From the NCBI GenBank assembly GCA_000697335.1, contig JNEM01010895.1:1-32438 (forward strand): 32,438 nucleotides of DNA. The letters run 5' to 3'. Positions 10,818 through 23,344 of the stretch are shown piece after piece. A program made the translations under genes and the position numbers. Each line of letters begins with the position of its first letter. The first letter of the stretch is position 1. Source of the stretch: Conidiobolus incongruus B7586. Its lineage: Eukaryota; Entomophthoromycota; Entomophthoromycetes; Entomophthorales; Conidiobolaceae. The notes below the pieces were generated by a model. The model searched no databases. It was not told the DNA's origin and saw only the letters and a program-made list of their open reading frames with translations.

Positions 10818-12087
10818 GTTATTAAAGTTAAAAAATTATACTAAAATATTGTGAGTCAAAGATTAAGATTAAAGTAAGAGAATAATTAAAATTAAGAATT
10901 TATGTGAATATTTTTCAACTAATATGAAACCTGATTTACTCTTAAACTCTTAAACACCAAGATTCCAAATAGTTATAATAGCCATTTTTGTTTTAGATTA
11001 AAGATCAATTTTTGATTATTTGAATTTTGAAATTTTAACTATAATAAAATATTTTTAATATTGATATAAATGAGAACAATACAGCTGTTTTAAACCAATT
11101 ATCATATAATACTAGAATTTTACTGGTCAAAAAGAAAGCCAAAATAATTCTTTTTTTAAAGCTAATTAAGCTTATCTAACAATTGTAATTAAATATTTTA
11201 TCTTTAATGATGTATACATTTTTTTTCAAACTGCCAATATTTAGAGAATCTTAAAAAATATGATTATTACACTATTAACAAATGTTCAACGACTATAATT
11301 AATCTTTTAATAATTCAAATTTTTAAATTTCAATTCTTCAATATATTAGTATTAATTCTTTTAATCCAATCTGATTGAAATTTATACTGAAATAATATTT
11401 CAACATATTTGGAATTTATTCATTCAAGAATTATCTCAGATCAAATTAAATAAATCATAAATTAATTTTTAAGTATTGAATCTAAAAGATTTAAAGTGAG
11501 TTAATTAAATAAGAAAATAATTTTTGTTTTTGAATTTTACTAAATTGTTAAAATTTGAAAATTATTTGTAATTTTTATATTTTATTAGAAATTAAGTTGA
11601 TTATATTCTCAAATTGATAATTAAAAAATTATATAAACTGAGTAAATATTAATATGCAAAATGGTGAACTTTGAAATTATGATATCTAATTTGGAAATGG
11701 TATAAAAGACATATTAAATTTATATCGAAATATTACAAGGTACGAAAAATACTAAAACAATTTTATTATATTTGTTTTTACAATATTTATAAATCAGAAT
11801 CAAAACGAGCATATATGCATATTTAGATTGATTAGAAAGTCAATATCCGAATAGTTGGATTCAACTAATCATGTTTATCATTCGAATTGGAAAGACATTC
11901 GAATTGGAAAGAAAATCAAATTGAATATTGTTTTGATTCAATTATCTTAAGGAAATTCAAAAATCCAAAAATCCAAAATCAAATATCAACAATTAATAAA
12001 AAAATATTATTTTATATTGAATTTCAATAATTAAAAAAATACTGATTCATCTATAATTTTCAATATTAAATCCATTAGTTATAAAGT
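10818..12087. other. AT-rich intergenic tract
   Basis: Contains the upstream region of 7TM copy B and the 3' flank of MPDU1. A 17-bp unit is tandemly duplicated at 11880-11913. No gene or RNA gene is supported. Confidence 0.7.
11880..11913. repeat. 17-bp tandem duplication
   Basis: ATTCGAATTGGAAAGAC is followed immediately by the same unit with its last base changed. The unit holds a TTCGAA palindrome. A small slippage or duplication event is the simplest explanation. Confidence 0.75.
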
Positions 12088-12885
12088 TTATTGTAATTTT
12101 TTAGACTTCTTATCTTTCTTATCGCCTCCAACCTTAGTAGATGATTGACCAATCGTGGGTTTCTTATTCCAATAATAAATCATCTGACCAGCCAAAATAG
12201 TATTCATAGTGAGAGCCAACAAAAAACTGATAAGGATAACTTTATCATCAACCTCTTGAAGCGTGGTAAAAACACGTGCCAAAGTTCCAAAGAAGTAATT
12301 AAACACTGTAAAAGCTGACAATTGTCCAGTGTGACCATTTCTATAGTTGGTCAAAATTTGAGGCACCCTAGAAAACAAAATAATAGGAATTGTAGCACTT
12401 TGGAGCACTGTTAATAAGTTCATATCGACAAAGCCAGAACCATTCAAGAAGTAGTAAAAACCACCGCAAACTGCACCGACCCACAAGGTACCCAACAAGT
12501 TGTTGGTATAGACTTGAATTAATGTTAAAATAATTAAATTTTGAAAGGTGATTAGTAAAGTTTCGCCCCAAGTACTAAAAGGGTTAGCATTTCGTAAATT
12601 ATAACTGATGGTAACCAAATAACTGAGAGTTTCGAGGCCGTAACTAAAGAAACTGATACCTTCAACGGATTGACTACTAACAATCTTTAAAATTTGAGGG
12701 ATTTTGACAATTGAACCACCGACAACAATACCTAGACCAAGTGCTTTGGAAATAGCTAATTTGAGACATGGAACATTGGTAATATTGAGATTTTCTACCA
12801 GTTCGGAGTAGCATTTTTCACCAATTAGGCCGACTGCTGGTTGTCTTAAGAAGTTTGGGAGATTGATAATGGGTTTAGTTGTCAT
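12088..12885 (-). CDS. MPDU1: MPDU1-type PQ-loop protein (dolichol-phosphate-mannose utilization)
   Basis: Intronless, 265 residues, from the ATG at 12885 to TAA. The first PQ-loop lies around residues 58-80 (VKIPQILKI, then the SVEGIS turn). The second lies around 170-195 (SRVPQILTNYRNGHTGQLS). Both carry the Pro-Gln pair that names the family. FSTWGE (103-108) and LARVFT (202-207) also match MPDU1. Seven membrane segments are expected. The tail is lysine-rich and ends KKLQ, a fit to the KKxx ER-retrieval signal. MPDU1/Lec35 is needed for use of dolichol-phosphate mannose and glucose in the ER lumen for N-glycan and GPI-anchor assembly; how it does so is unsettled. It lies 225 bp downstream of the THADA/Trm732 stop on the same strand. 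DPM3, from the same pathway, is 8 kb away. Confidence 0.95.
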   Translation of the reverse strand: MTTKPIINLPNFLRQPAVGLIGEKCYSELVENLNITNVPCLKLAISKALGLGIVVGGSIVKIPQILKIVSSQSVEGISFFSYGLETLSYLVTISYNLRNANPFSTWGETLLITFQNLIILTLIQVYTNNLLGTLWVGAVCGGFYYFLNGSGFVDMNLLTVLQSATIPIILFSRVPQILTNYRNGHTGQLSAFTVFNYFFGTLARVFTTLQEVDDKVILISFLLALTMNTILAGQMIYYWNKKPTIGQSSTKVGGDKKDKKSKKLQ

Positions 12886-13110
12886 TTTTTAATTTTTAAT
12901 TTTAAAAATTACTGACAATTATATCATATTTAATTTGTATCAACTTCAAATTCTTTTTGGTTGATTCAGAATATATTATGGGATTGAAATTATATGACAT
13001 CATCCTAACATGTGTCCGACTTTGATTTGTCCGATCATTTAAACAGTCCAACAAAATATGAATAAAAATTTATTTATATTCTAATAATTTTATTAATTCT
13101 AAATCATAAA

Positions 13111-16100
13111 TTATTCCAAACTAATTAAATAATTCCAAATCCATTGATTATTTGCCAGATCTGTTGCAGAATCTTTGGCGATTACACTAAAGATTAGGGG
13201 ATGCAAACGATATTGGATATTCATTGACATCAATTGATTTAAAATATGTTGAGCGGTTTGTTTGAATGACTGTTCAATAAATGAATCGTTGAGTACTAAT
13301 TTTAATCCCAAAGACAGCTGGCTCAAAATCAAGAACATATTATCAGTTGATGAGATGCCCAAAGGTCCAAAATCCTAATAACTAATTAATAACAAATTGC
13401 GCAAATATAGTCTGTAAAATTACCTGATGATTCCATTCCTCATAACCTTCAACAAATTGCTGAACCAGTTGCAACCAAATGTTTAGTTTATCCATTTGAT
13501 TGTCAAAAATATTCACATTGTATTGGGATTGTAACTTGGAAAGACAATAATAACTTAACTGTACTAATTTTAGTGGTTCGAGGTACTGATTGGGTGGTTC
13601 TACTTCGAACAAACTGCGAGTATTATAGTTCTTGATTTGGGTTTCAGCCAATTCTAAAAAACAATTAATCATTAATATACAAATGTTAAATAATATAAAT
13701 TACCTAATTGTTTTTGTCCAAACCAAATCTTTTGTAATAACCAAGCGTGTAACTCGGTACAATCTTGGAATTTTTGGATGACAACTTCCAAAAATAATTC
13801 TAGGACTTTGTCGTGATGATAATTCTCCTAAAAGGATGTTAAGATTGGATAATATGAATGATATTATAGAGTTACTTGAATGAGTTGCTTGCAATAGAGA
13901 ATATCTGCAATATCGCTACGGATATCTTCGTCATCATCCTAAAATCTCATAAATAATTCAATCCAATCAAAGTACGCAGAATCTTTACCTGTAGCAAATT
14001 TACCACACCCTGTACCAATTCTACCACCTGATTACCAGCACCAAAATTGAAAAATTCTTGAATATCGAATTGGTCCAAAGCTTTGACAACTCCAAATCTC
14101 AGATCAAGCTCTTGTTCAGGTTGACTTAAAGTGTGTACCAACTCTCCAAATGTCTTGAGTGATTCATGTAAATTGAATGTGGGATCAATGCTAGGATTAT
14201 GGAAATAATGGGTAAGTAGGGATCCCATTAAACGTAGGGAAATTGCCCTTAGGGACATAGGTTGATTTTGTTGGGCTCGCAAGGTACACCACTGCCAGAT
14301 TGTCGAGATGGTATTAGGGAAATTTAGGATTGAGGTGGTTACAGAGGAATTGAAGGGGTTGGAAAAGTTGTCCAACAGTAGCTTGAGTAATTCGACTTGG
14401 TAAATGTGCGTAACTTTTTTAGGGATTTCGAAAATGTGATCGATTAACATGGAGTGATAGTTATCCAATTCACCTCTAATACCCTATATTAATATCAATG
14501 GTATAATTAATAGAATCAATATTACCTATTCTGAATTTGCTGCCAAGCCAACAATCTAACATCTTGGAGATCGTCATCCAACCACTTCGCCAAAGGCACA
14601 TCGCTAAACTGAATTAATGGCTCCTTCAAAGCTAAAGCATTAATCTTGGGAATTTGATCAACTTCAATTGACAAATCATTAGTTTGAATCAAACCCTTTA
14701 TCAAATTGTATTCATTTTGAATAACATTCAATAATTCTTCATCTAGAATATAATTAACCAAATTATAATAATAAAAAATAGAAAGTTATTTACGCTGATG
14801 AATATTTTCAATACCTAACCATTCTCGGGTTCCAAAAACTTTCAAAATAATTTTCAACAGTAGACCCCTAGTAATAGTACAAGGATTTTGACTGGTAGCC
14901 CATCCGCTTATAGCTTGTAAACTTTGACTCAATTTTAATATAAATTCTAAAACAAAATTAATATCAATTGTTTCAAAAAATATTGGAAATTACCTTTAAC
15001 AATTGATGGAGAATTCGAATTTACAAACAATGACAAATTGAGATCGAAGCCATGATAAATTTGTAAGAGAATTCCATGCAATTGGTTTTGATTTTGTACT
15101 TTGGAAATGTTGGCCAAAATGTCTAGAATGTGATCTGGGAATTGGGAACTCGATAGCAATGGGGCTAATGCTTTGGCACTCATTTCGCGAATCTAATACT
15201 AAATTAGTAATGGAATGAATTAAGAAATTTAAATGTACCTTGAATACACGACTCTTAGCACATTTCATCACGAGGTGTTTGAACCCTGATAAACTGTTGT
15301 CTCCGTCCATGACACTGGGGGACAGTCTGGTTAAGAGGGTGAGGATCGGGTAAAGACCTTCGGGTACGCCGTAAAGCCCACTTTCCAACTTGTCAACTAC
15401 TTCCTGTAGAGCGTTGACAAGATAGGGAAGGAGGTAGGGATAGCGACCGAAGAATTCGCGACCGGTGATGCGATTAACGGCGTCGTGCTCGTCTCTCGTG
15501 CGTTTGGAGCCGAATGTGCGATTCAAAAGTGCTGTGAATAACATGATGCTACTGTTGCGAATACCCCATTCCTTGGAGCCAAAGCCATCAATCGCCAGCT
15601 GGTAGCTCTGTTCGGTGTGTGTACCCGAAATAATGGGCCCGAGTTTGGCATCCGTCAACAAGAATTTGAGGACGTTGATCGCGTGGATGCGGTGGACGGT
15701 GTCGCGGGTGTCATCTTTAGCCCACGTGATCAAACTGTCGAGGGTGGTTCCTACCTCGTTGCCGCCATCGCCCACCTCGACGAAACTGTTGAGTACGGCT
15801 AAAATACCAAGTGGGAGACCGCCCGATCTGCGCGTGCCCTCTAGGTCAGGGCAGTTCACCTGGCGAATATGGCCACTGAGCCATTGGTTCACAACATTGG
15901 TCAAATCGCCCTGCTTCGACTGCAATAATCGGATATTCAGCTTCAAGTAGTTGGGGTATACCGACGAGAATGCGCCCCTGTGCCTCAAGTTGTTGAACAT
16001 GCGCTGGAACTGGACCCCAGATTGGATGAGCTGGTCATGACTCAACAATCCATTGGTGTTGGCATCGGATTTAATCGGCAGGGTTTCAACCATCTGACCC

Positions 16101-19100
16101 AGGAGTGCGGACGCTTCCTTACACCCGCGCCAGCAGTAGCTCAATAAATTACGGAACTGGGTCTGACTTTCCGGCTGATTTCCGATATCGATATCCCCGC
16201 CATCGTCATCCTCTAATCCCTCGGGCGATTTTTGAGCGAGTGGCTTTTCCACCTGTATTAAAAGACGATGACACAATTCGAAGGCTAAATTCATAACTTT
16301 GTCCCAACCTGCAACTATTTTACTATCGAGTTGGCCGCTTGCTAATCTTCGTAAAATATTGCGATTGTCGAGTTGGTGGATCATCAATTGTAGGATGATT
16401 AGAATACCGTGTACACTGTAGGGCGGACACTCGCTCAGGGGGATTTTGGAATCGGCGAGATCCATGCGTACTTGGAGTAGGTGAAGAAGGTGGAGGAAGA
16501 AGTCGGCTATTCGGAGTGAGTTAATTGGATTGTGATGAAGTTTTTTTTAAATTTTACCTGTTGGAATTCCCGAACTTTGGGGATTGGAACCATTTCCTTC
16601 AGCTTTTAAATACTTGGCCAATTTGGAATCCAAATGAAGATCTCCATCATAATTCTCGTCAAACACGGTCTTCCCAATTAGGAAATCGACCCAATGAGCT
16701 CCAGACTCGGAATCTCTCGCCCTGTTGGACAAGGCCCTATCAAAGCACCAATCAAACAATTTGACAGCATCAATTTGTCCAGGATAATTTTGAATTAAAT
16801 TATGAGCCAATGTCCTATTGTGCTCGTAACCATTCATTACCATATAACTCAAAGCGGTGAATAATACATCCGCGGAAGTAATTTTGGGATTTGAGAAGTA
16901 TTTGGGGTTGAATAAATCTTCATACCTCCATGAAAAAGTTGTTAAGTATGAGTGCAGGAGTCGAAGGCCGCTGGAAATTCTGTGAGGTGAGCTACCTGGG
17001 TAGAAAGTAGTGATACTGAGGTCGATAACTTGTCCCAAAAAAATTTTAATGTGGATAATCTCGCCTTCCAGTTGGGATTTGACTCGTAATTTGACTTCAT
17101 GCTGTTCAGTCCCAGGACATTCCGGTCCACATCGTTTCAATCTTTCCAAAATTTGACCATGTTTCTTAACCAATGTAGTTAAATTATCCTTCACACGATT
17201 CAAAAATTTGATGCAATACGCCGTAAACTTCTGTCGAAAGTCCGAAGCGGCACCATTTAAATTAAATTTTAAAAATTTTGTCATGAGTTGGAATTCGGAG
17301 GGCGTGATTTGAGAATTGGTTTTACGGGTTTCGCAAATGAGACCGAGGAGATCTACACGCACTTGAGCATCACTGTGATAAATGGCAACGTTGAGATGAT
17401 CGAGATTTTGGGGTAATGGCAAGTCTAATGATTTGATCACTTTGAGAATTGTTATTGATGCTGGTAATGACTTTGTTCCGATTTGGTCTAACAAATTTTG
17501 GGGGATTTGAGTATTGAGTGGAATGAGTTTGGGTAGAATGTAGAGTGAAATGGGTTTGCGATAATTGAAATTCAAATCGAGTAATTTTGTAATCAAAGGA
17601 TTATAAATCAATGCTTCAAACTATATTAAAATTAATCAAAACAGTTTAATATGTCCATTTGATTATGTTACCTTGTCTAAATTTTCACCATTTTGGTCAA
17701 CTAATTCACCATATAACAAAGTGATGAAATACCCAAGGAATTCGCCAACTTTGGGTGCTATTAAAGGTACTTTCAACACATCAAAAGTATTGATCAAAAA
17801 TCCTGGGTCCAATTCCAAACATTGAGAAATTTGTGTGACATATGGTAGTAAGTAGGTTAAGATGCCGTACTTAGTCTTACTGTAATATTCCAACTGAATG
17901 ACTCTGGTTAATAAAGTGTTGACGAGATCGTTGTGGTTAGGTAGAGTTTGGTAGAGTTGGAGTAAGCCTTCTAACAAATTTTTGACCTTGTAGTGCAAAG
18001 CTTCTATGGAATGATTCCAAAGGTTGAAGATGAGATTGAGCATGAGTTGCAAATTATCATCATTTGTAATAATACTCTTAACACTTGGGTTCATAGCTAC
18101 TTGAGACTGTTTTAAAGATTGCGAAACTCTCAACAATAAAGTCGACAATAAATCCATACCAATTACTAAATAAGATGATGGCAATTTGGGTGGGATTTGA
18201 GATGTGAATTGGCTCAATTCTTTGAATAAAACGACAAATAGATTAGTGTCTTCATTATTATGGTTGATAGATTCGAACCATGACGAAATTGGCCATAGAT
18301 GAATCATACCATGCAAATAACCCAGCCAACTCAAATAACTGCCGTCTGTTTTAAAAGCTGTCAATTTCTTCAAATAGTAATCGACTTTAGAATTCCCGTT
18401 AAGCTCTTTTGAGGGTAACAAAGTCAACAAGTCACCAGCCAACATATTAATATCGGTAGCGAGCGCTCGATCACTCAAACATTTTGTCAAAATTTCAATG
18501 AAATCATCTCCCAACGTCAACTCTCCGAGGTTTTGAGCGTATTTTAAAGTGAGATTCAATAACGCTCTTAATCCCAACTGAGGATCCAAGCACCAGAGAG
18601 TTGATTCAGAATTGTAGGGGGCATTGTGAATCAAGTACAGTTTTATAAACTGAAAACTTGCATTCAATTCCCTCTTAATAATCTGAATCCCCAAAGGAAA
18701 TTCTAGCAATGTGGTCAATGTGGACAACTTTAATTGGTCTGGGTTTAACCCTTGTACGGATTTGTTTTCCAATGATTCATTTTGGATATAATTTAAATAT
18801 TGTTGTACTAATTTTTGGCCCACTTGGGACGTTGATATATTCTCTAAGTCTATATTGGATTTTAATATTGGGATTAATATACGTTTGGACAAAGGACTTT
18901 CAAAATTCAGGAAAGTATGAAAAACGTATTGAATAAATGGTAAATAGTGATCATCGTCACTTGGGGGACATTCTAAAACAATGATTAATGTTAAAATTAT
19001 TTTGAATTATATTATTTTAAATTACTTATAGGTTTTAATTCTTTTATCAATTTTTTAGAATTGTTATCCAATTCATAATTAGAGATCAATCTCTGGAAAT

Positions 19101-19137
19101 GTTTTAGGGATTCACTTGAAGAAGTGAATTCTCTCAT
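13111..19137 (-). CDS. TRM732: THADA/Trm732 tRNA 2'-O-methylation cofactor (DUF2428)
   Basis: Twelve exons on the minus strand: 19137-19026, 18972-17672, 17620-16558, 16506-15239, 15192-14994, 14946-14794, 14742-14526, 14475-13989, 13938-13876, 13827-13704, 13653-13424 and 13374-13111. They give 5481 nt and 1826 residues, between yeast Trm732 and human THADA. The eleven introns are all 46-53 nt. For exon 8 the acceptor at 14475 keeps phase, while an upstream TAG does not. The diagnostic DUF2428 core is clear: GTRRSGGLPLGILAVL (about residue 1049), RNSSIMLFTALL (about 1142) and TGREFF (about 1173). The C-terminal third has alpha-solenoid features, with DDLQDVRLLAW and DDDEDIRSDIADIL typical of HEAT-like helices. 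The family partners the methyltransferase Trm7/FTSJ1 to place 2'-O-methyl on C32 of certain tRNA anticodon loops. Exon 4 is unusually G+C-rich (about 50%) against about 35% for exon 2. Confidence 0.93.
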
Positions 19138-19362
19138 ATTTTATAAATTTTGTTCTATAATTACTATTATTTTTGAATGATTTATATAGTAAAATAATAT
19201 TTAAATAATGATCTATTGATTAATAACTTTTAATTAAAAAATAAATGTTTGATGATAACTATTAATAGAAAATAAGTGATGAAAATATTTATGGGAATTA
19301 ATTGAAGGATATTAGAATTGGCACGAATCAAAAATTTAAAATTTAACTTCGAATAAATAAAT

Positions 19363-19432
19363 GCAATGGCGGGGAATCGAACCCCGGTCTACCGCGTGGC
19401 AGGCGGTAATTATACCACTAAACCACCATTGC
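19363..19432 (-). tRNA. tRNA-Gly(GCC)
   Basis: Read on the minus strand, the acceptor arms GCAATGG and CCATTGC pair perfectly. The D arm contains TGGTTTAGTGG (A box). The anticodon stem ACCGC/GCGGT encloses loop CTGCCAC with anticodon GCC. The T arm CGGGG-TTCGATT-CCCCG holds the B box GGTTCGATTCC. CCA is not encoded and there is no intron. A run of T on the transcribed strand about 30 nt downstream can end Pol III transcription. Its 5' side faces the block of foreign composition at 19440-20045. Confidence 0.97.
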
Positions 19433-19439
19433 TTGATAT

Positions 19440-20045
19440 GTTTGTTACAATTGTTATCTGATTGATACCTTTTCTCACTCAAAACGATCATCGAATCACC
19501 AATCATCCAAATTAAGCCATATAAACAATCTTAGCCAGTCGTGACTAAGGTACTAACCCCTAAACATCCCAACAGCTGCACGCTCGTATGACCTCACCAT
19601 TACTCCTTTATAGCCTACTTATCCCAATACTTTTCACATAATTCTTCAGAAGAACTTTATACCTTTTTTACAAATAAACATTTTTCATACTTGAATTGCG
19701 CTTTTCTAGCATACTCAAGTAGCCGCCTATAGCTCCACTTGAGTCATATTCCATTATTCGTCCTAGATCCATTCCTATTGATATCTTGTTATTCTGTCTC
19801 CTTAGCATGCCAGATCCTCACACCACCACTGTTGCTACTGGTCTAGCCACCCTCTTCAACACCCCATTTACAAGTAATCATGGCCGGATGGCTAGGGAAC
19901 TGATCATCGGTATTCTACCTCAGTTTGAAGGTGCCATGCTTCACAACTTGGCTTACACAATGGCTGAGTCAGTGTCCTTGATGACGCTCAAAGAGCTAAT
20001 AGCCGCGACAATACTCACTAACACATACTTTGAATTACTTATTAA
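19440..20045 (+). mobile_element. foreign-composition block, possible LTR-retroelement fragment
   Basis: About 600 bp with much higher G+C than the spacers, starting within about 10 bp of the 5' end of tRNA-Gly. The left half is non-coding and starts near a TGTTAC. It holds TATAAA-like and AATAAA-like signals and a short ACTCAAGT/ACTTGAGT hairpin (about 19710-19745). The right half opens at an ATG at 19807 and stays coding-like to about 20030, where the composition falls back to AT-rich. Insertion just upstream of a Pol III gene is a known habit of Ty3-type and Ty1-type retroelements, and an LTR followed by the start of a first frame would look like this. I saw no second LTR, no primer-binding site and no pol domain. 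If it is a retroelement it is a broken fragment, not very old judging by its retained composition. It could instead be a piece of a host gene. Confidence 0.35.
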
Positions 20046-20645
20046 AGTATTTATTCTGTTAAATTTCTTTATTTTTAATATCTTAATTTTTTTTAATATT
20101 ATTTCAATTATACTATCACCCTAAATTAGTTCAATTATATTATTAATTTAATTTCTTTTAATAATATATTATCTATTCATCTGTTCAATAATATCAGTTT
20201 TATTCCATTATTAATTCAAATTTAATTATTAAATAAATCAAAAATTGATATGTAACATTTTTTTTAATTTTAATAATTAATTAAAAATATTTGTAATAAA
20301 TAATTTATTCATTATACTTAATTTAATTATTTTAATATAATTGATATTATTGGATTAATAATGAAATTTTCAAAAATATATATTTATATATGAATAAATT
20401 ATATTTAATAACAATATTTACTAAAATAAAAAAAAATTCTAAATTGAATATAATTCAATTATGAAGTGACTAAAAACAAATATTTTAATACAGTGCTAGT
20501 TCATAAAATAAGTTTAAAATACAAAAAGAATTTAAAGTCAAAGAGGGATAAATTTTCAAATTAAATACTTTTTTTAAAAAAATTAGATTAAAAAATATAT
20601 TAATATAAAAGTTTAGCTAATAATAACAGAAAAAAAGTTCTCAAA
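20046..20645. other. AT-rich intergenic tract
   Basis: Spacer between the foreign-composition block and the 3' end of DPM3. It is extremely AT-rich, with no frame of note and no supported feature. Confidence 0.7.
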
Positions 20646-21040
20646 TTAGTTAACGTCAATTTTTTTAGATCTCAAATCAGCTTTAGCCTGTTGAATTTCC
20701 TAAATAATTAATAATAAAAAATTAAAAAAAATATTTTAAAAATAGTATAAAATTATTTACGTTCATAAGTTCTTGATGAGCTTCAGGACAATCTCTAAAA
20801 GTAATTAAAGCGTAGCCAATATTTGCTAAGGAGTAAGCTCCAAACCCTACGAGTGCTAACCATGGTAACTAAACAAAGTAATTAGATGGATAATATTAAG
20901 GAATTGAAGTTATTTACAGTGGGCCAAATTTCATTCTTGACAGTGTCACTTAAACCTAAACTGATAATATTGAATTGAACAAGTGCCCAGCTGAGTAAGA
21001 GACCACCAATTAAACTAAAAGTTTCGGTTGCTTTGGTCAT
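20646..21040 (-). CDS. DPM3: dolichol-phosphate mannosyltransferase subunit 3
   Basis: Three exons, too short to stand out as single frames: 21040-20918, 20868-20761 and 20699-20646. They give 285 nt and 94 residues. Introns are 49 and 61 nt, both in phase 0. The N-terminus MTKATETFSL leads into one membrane helix (about residues 8-27). A second helix (about 42-60) contains LPWLALVGFGAYSLANIGYA. The C-terminal cytosolic helix has FRDCPEAHQEL and EIQQAKADL, which correspond closely to the human [22 protein letters not shown] region. Two-helix topology, length and the Phe-x-Asp-Cys motif identify DPM3. It anchors the catalytic subunit DPM1 to the ER membrane, with DPM2, for synthesis of dolichol-phosphate mannose. 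DPM1 and DPM2 are not in the window. Confidence 0.92.
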
Positions 21041-23344
21041 TTTAATTTATATACTTGGTTAATTGGTTGAAATTCAATTAGCTTTGAATTGGGTTGACTA
21101 TGACCTCATTTAATTGATATAATGTTAAAAAGAAATGAGAAATTTTATGGGATTAGTAAATTTTAAACTTGTTTATTATTTATTCCAGGTGGTTTATTAA
21201 TTTGATAATTTTCACTAAAACTTATTTATATTTTGTATAAATTTTTAAATTTTAAAGGTTATAATGTAATATTAGTCCAATTAAATCGATAATAGAACTA
21301 TAAAAATTTATACATTTTTAAAACTTCTTTAACACCTTTTAATAATTTGAAAATAATATAAACTGTTATAGTAAAATTAAATCATTATTGATATTTCAGT
21401 TTGATATAAAATCACTGATATCTCACTACCAACGAGTAATACTTTGGATGAAATATGCCTATCAATTGGTATGATCCTTTGAAAAATAATATTATTACAA
21501 ATTGATATCTTGAAACTTATGTTAATTTATACTCAAAAAATACAATATCTATTGAATATTTTATAATCAAATTATAATTGATTATTTTAACAATTGAAAT
21601 ATATGATAATTAATATTTGAAAGCATTTTCTTAAAGCCTTTATATTTAATTTATTAATGATGGAATTATTAATAAAATATAAAATTTTAATTTCTTATAT
21701 TAATTGTCATACAAAAACCAATAGTTTTTGATGATTTAATTTTAATTGGATTAAATTTATGATATTTATATTAGGTAAAAATTATATTCTAAAAAATTTT
21801 CACAAGGGTTTTTTTAAATGTACTGTTGATTTGATTAATTTTTATAATTTAATACAAATGCAAATTCTTAATAAAATTGATATTATTAACAATTTTTAAT
21901 AAACTGAGAATTTATTATAATTTTTAGAATTGCAATTAGGAATAAATTTCCAAAAAATGATGATCGAAATTAAATTTGATATATATTTAACAGTAGCTTT
22001 AGAACTCATTTATCTGGAATTATATTAACTTCATAATCAATTTATGATTAATAAGATTTAATAAGAATAGATTAACTCTGTCTAAAAATTAATTATTGTG
22101 CAATATAAAAGTTAATAAATGTACAGTCCATGTGTCAATTATATTTTTATAAAAGGTAATTTACTTTCACTGAAATTTTCAACTAGAATAATTCTAATAT
22201 ATACAACATTAATGATCATTGTATAAATGATTAATTTTAATCAAATAATTATTATATTTGTATCAAACATTAATTATATAATAGTCAAAAATATTAAGAT
22301 CATATTATCATTAGGGTATTATTATCATTATTTAGTAATATTTAAAATATGCTTGAATTCCAATATTTTTAAAAAAATTTCTAATTAATATTGGATTGAT
22401 TTTTAAAATTTATCAAATATTTTTATATTAAAATGAAAATATATCTAGTATCAAGATCCAAATCAATTATAATATTTATAATATGATGATTGCGTAATAT
22501 TAAATCATAGACTTTAATAGTTTTGTGAATTGATTAATCAATTCTATTTAAGCAATTCATTGATTGTATTATTACCCATTAATAAAAATAGTTTTATATC
22601 GATTGAATTAAATCTTAATAAAAAAATGAAACAAATTGAACTATATAAAATTAGACTTATAAATTATATGAAAATAAAGCTGAGAAATTAGTAATATATA
22701 ATTCTCTTTTAATACTCTTTTTAAAAATAAATAATGTAATTTTATATCATTATTTCATTTAATTTAAAAAAATGCTAATTCCTAATTTAGAATGATTTCA
22801 AATTTTAATGTATTTGATACTTTTTAATTTTAAATCAAACTCCCGATATAATAAAAAGTTATTTAATTCAAATGTATATATATTATTATTATTATTTTAA
22901 GAAAATATTATAAATTATATAGATGTACAACTTGATATAAACTCATTATCATTATATTTTCATTTATTTACTTATAGTGTATTAAATTATTTCTATAAAT
23001 AAAGAAATCCGAAAAAAAAGAAAAAAAATTTTAGATTGAATTGTATTTAATTTAGTAGATCCAATTGCAAGGTTTTAGTGTCAAACCGAATACAGAAGTT
23101 TAAGAAAACACTGAGAACTGATTGGTTAAGTTTTATGATACGGTTGTAGAATTGATAAACAAACTTCATAACTTAACTCAATGATTTAAATGTGATTAAT
23201 TGAAAGCATTCGAAAAAAATATTTAAGATTAGTAATTTTATTGGTGAAAGAAAGTTTAAACTGAATACAAAAATTTCATTTGGTTTAAAAATTTTGAATT
23301 AATTTAAATTGCTCATAGATCCTGGAAAATTGGTAAATTTCCTC
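21041..23344. other. AT-rich intergenic tract (divergent promoters)
   Basis: 2.3 kb between the divergent DPM3 and receptor genes, so both promoters lie here. There is no exon-like block and no tRNA-like fold. An (ATT)n tract lies near 22883-22897. The frame of the receptor gene extends a few codons upstream of its ATG without another methionine. Confidence 0.7.

Noticed and set aside
14476-14484. Upstream TAG acceptor for THADA exon 8 (exon from 14483)
   Set aside because: It puts the next exon out of phase with the conserved ELDNYHS reading. The acceptor eight bases further in restores phase.
15615-15950. 111-codon + strand frame in the THADA region
   Set aside because: Antisense to the conserved DUF2428 exon; open only because that exon is G+C-rich and stop-poor.
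18709-18936. 75-codon + strand frame at the 5' part of THADA
   Set aside because: Antisense to exon 2; hydrophobic only because it is the complement of an Asn/Leu/Gln-rich helix region.
19500-19580. Branchpoint-like TACTAAC and a CTTAG/CTAAG hairpin as signs of a snRNA or intron
   Set aside because: No donor, acceptor or Sm-site arrangement surrounds them; they lie in the leader of the foreign-composition block.
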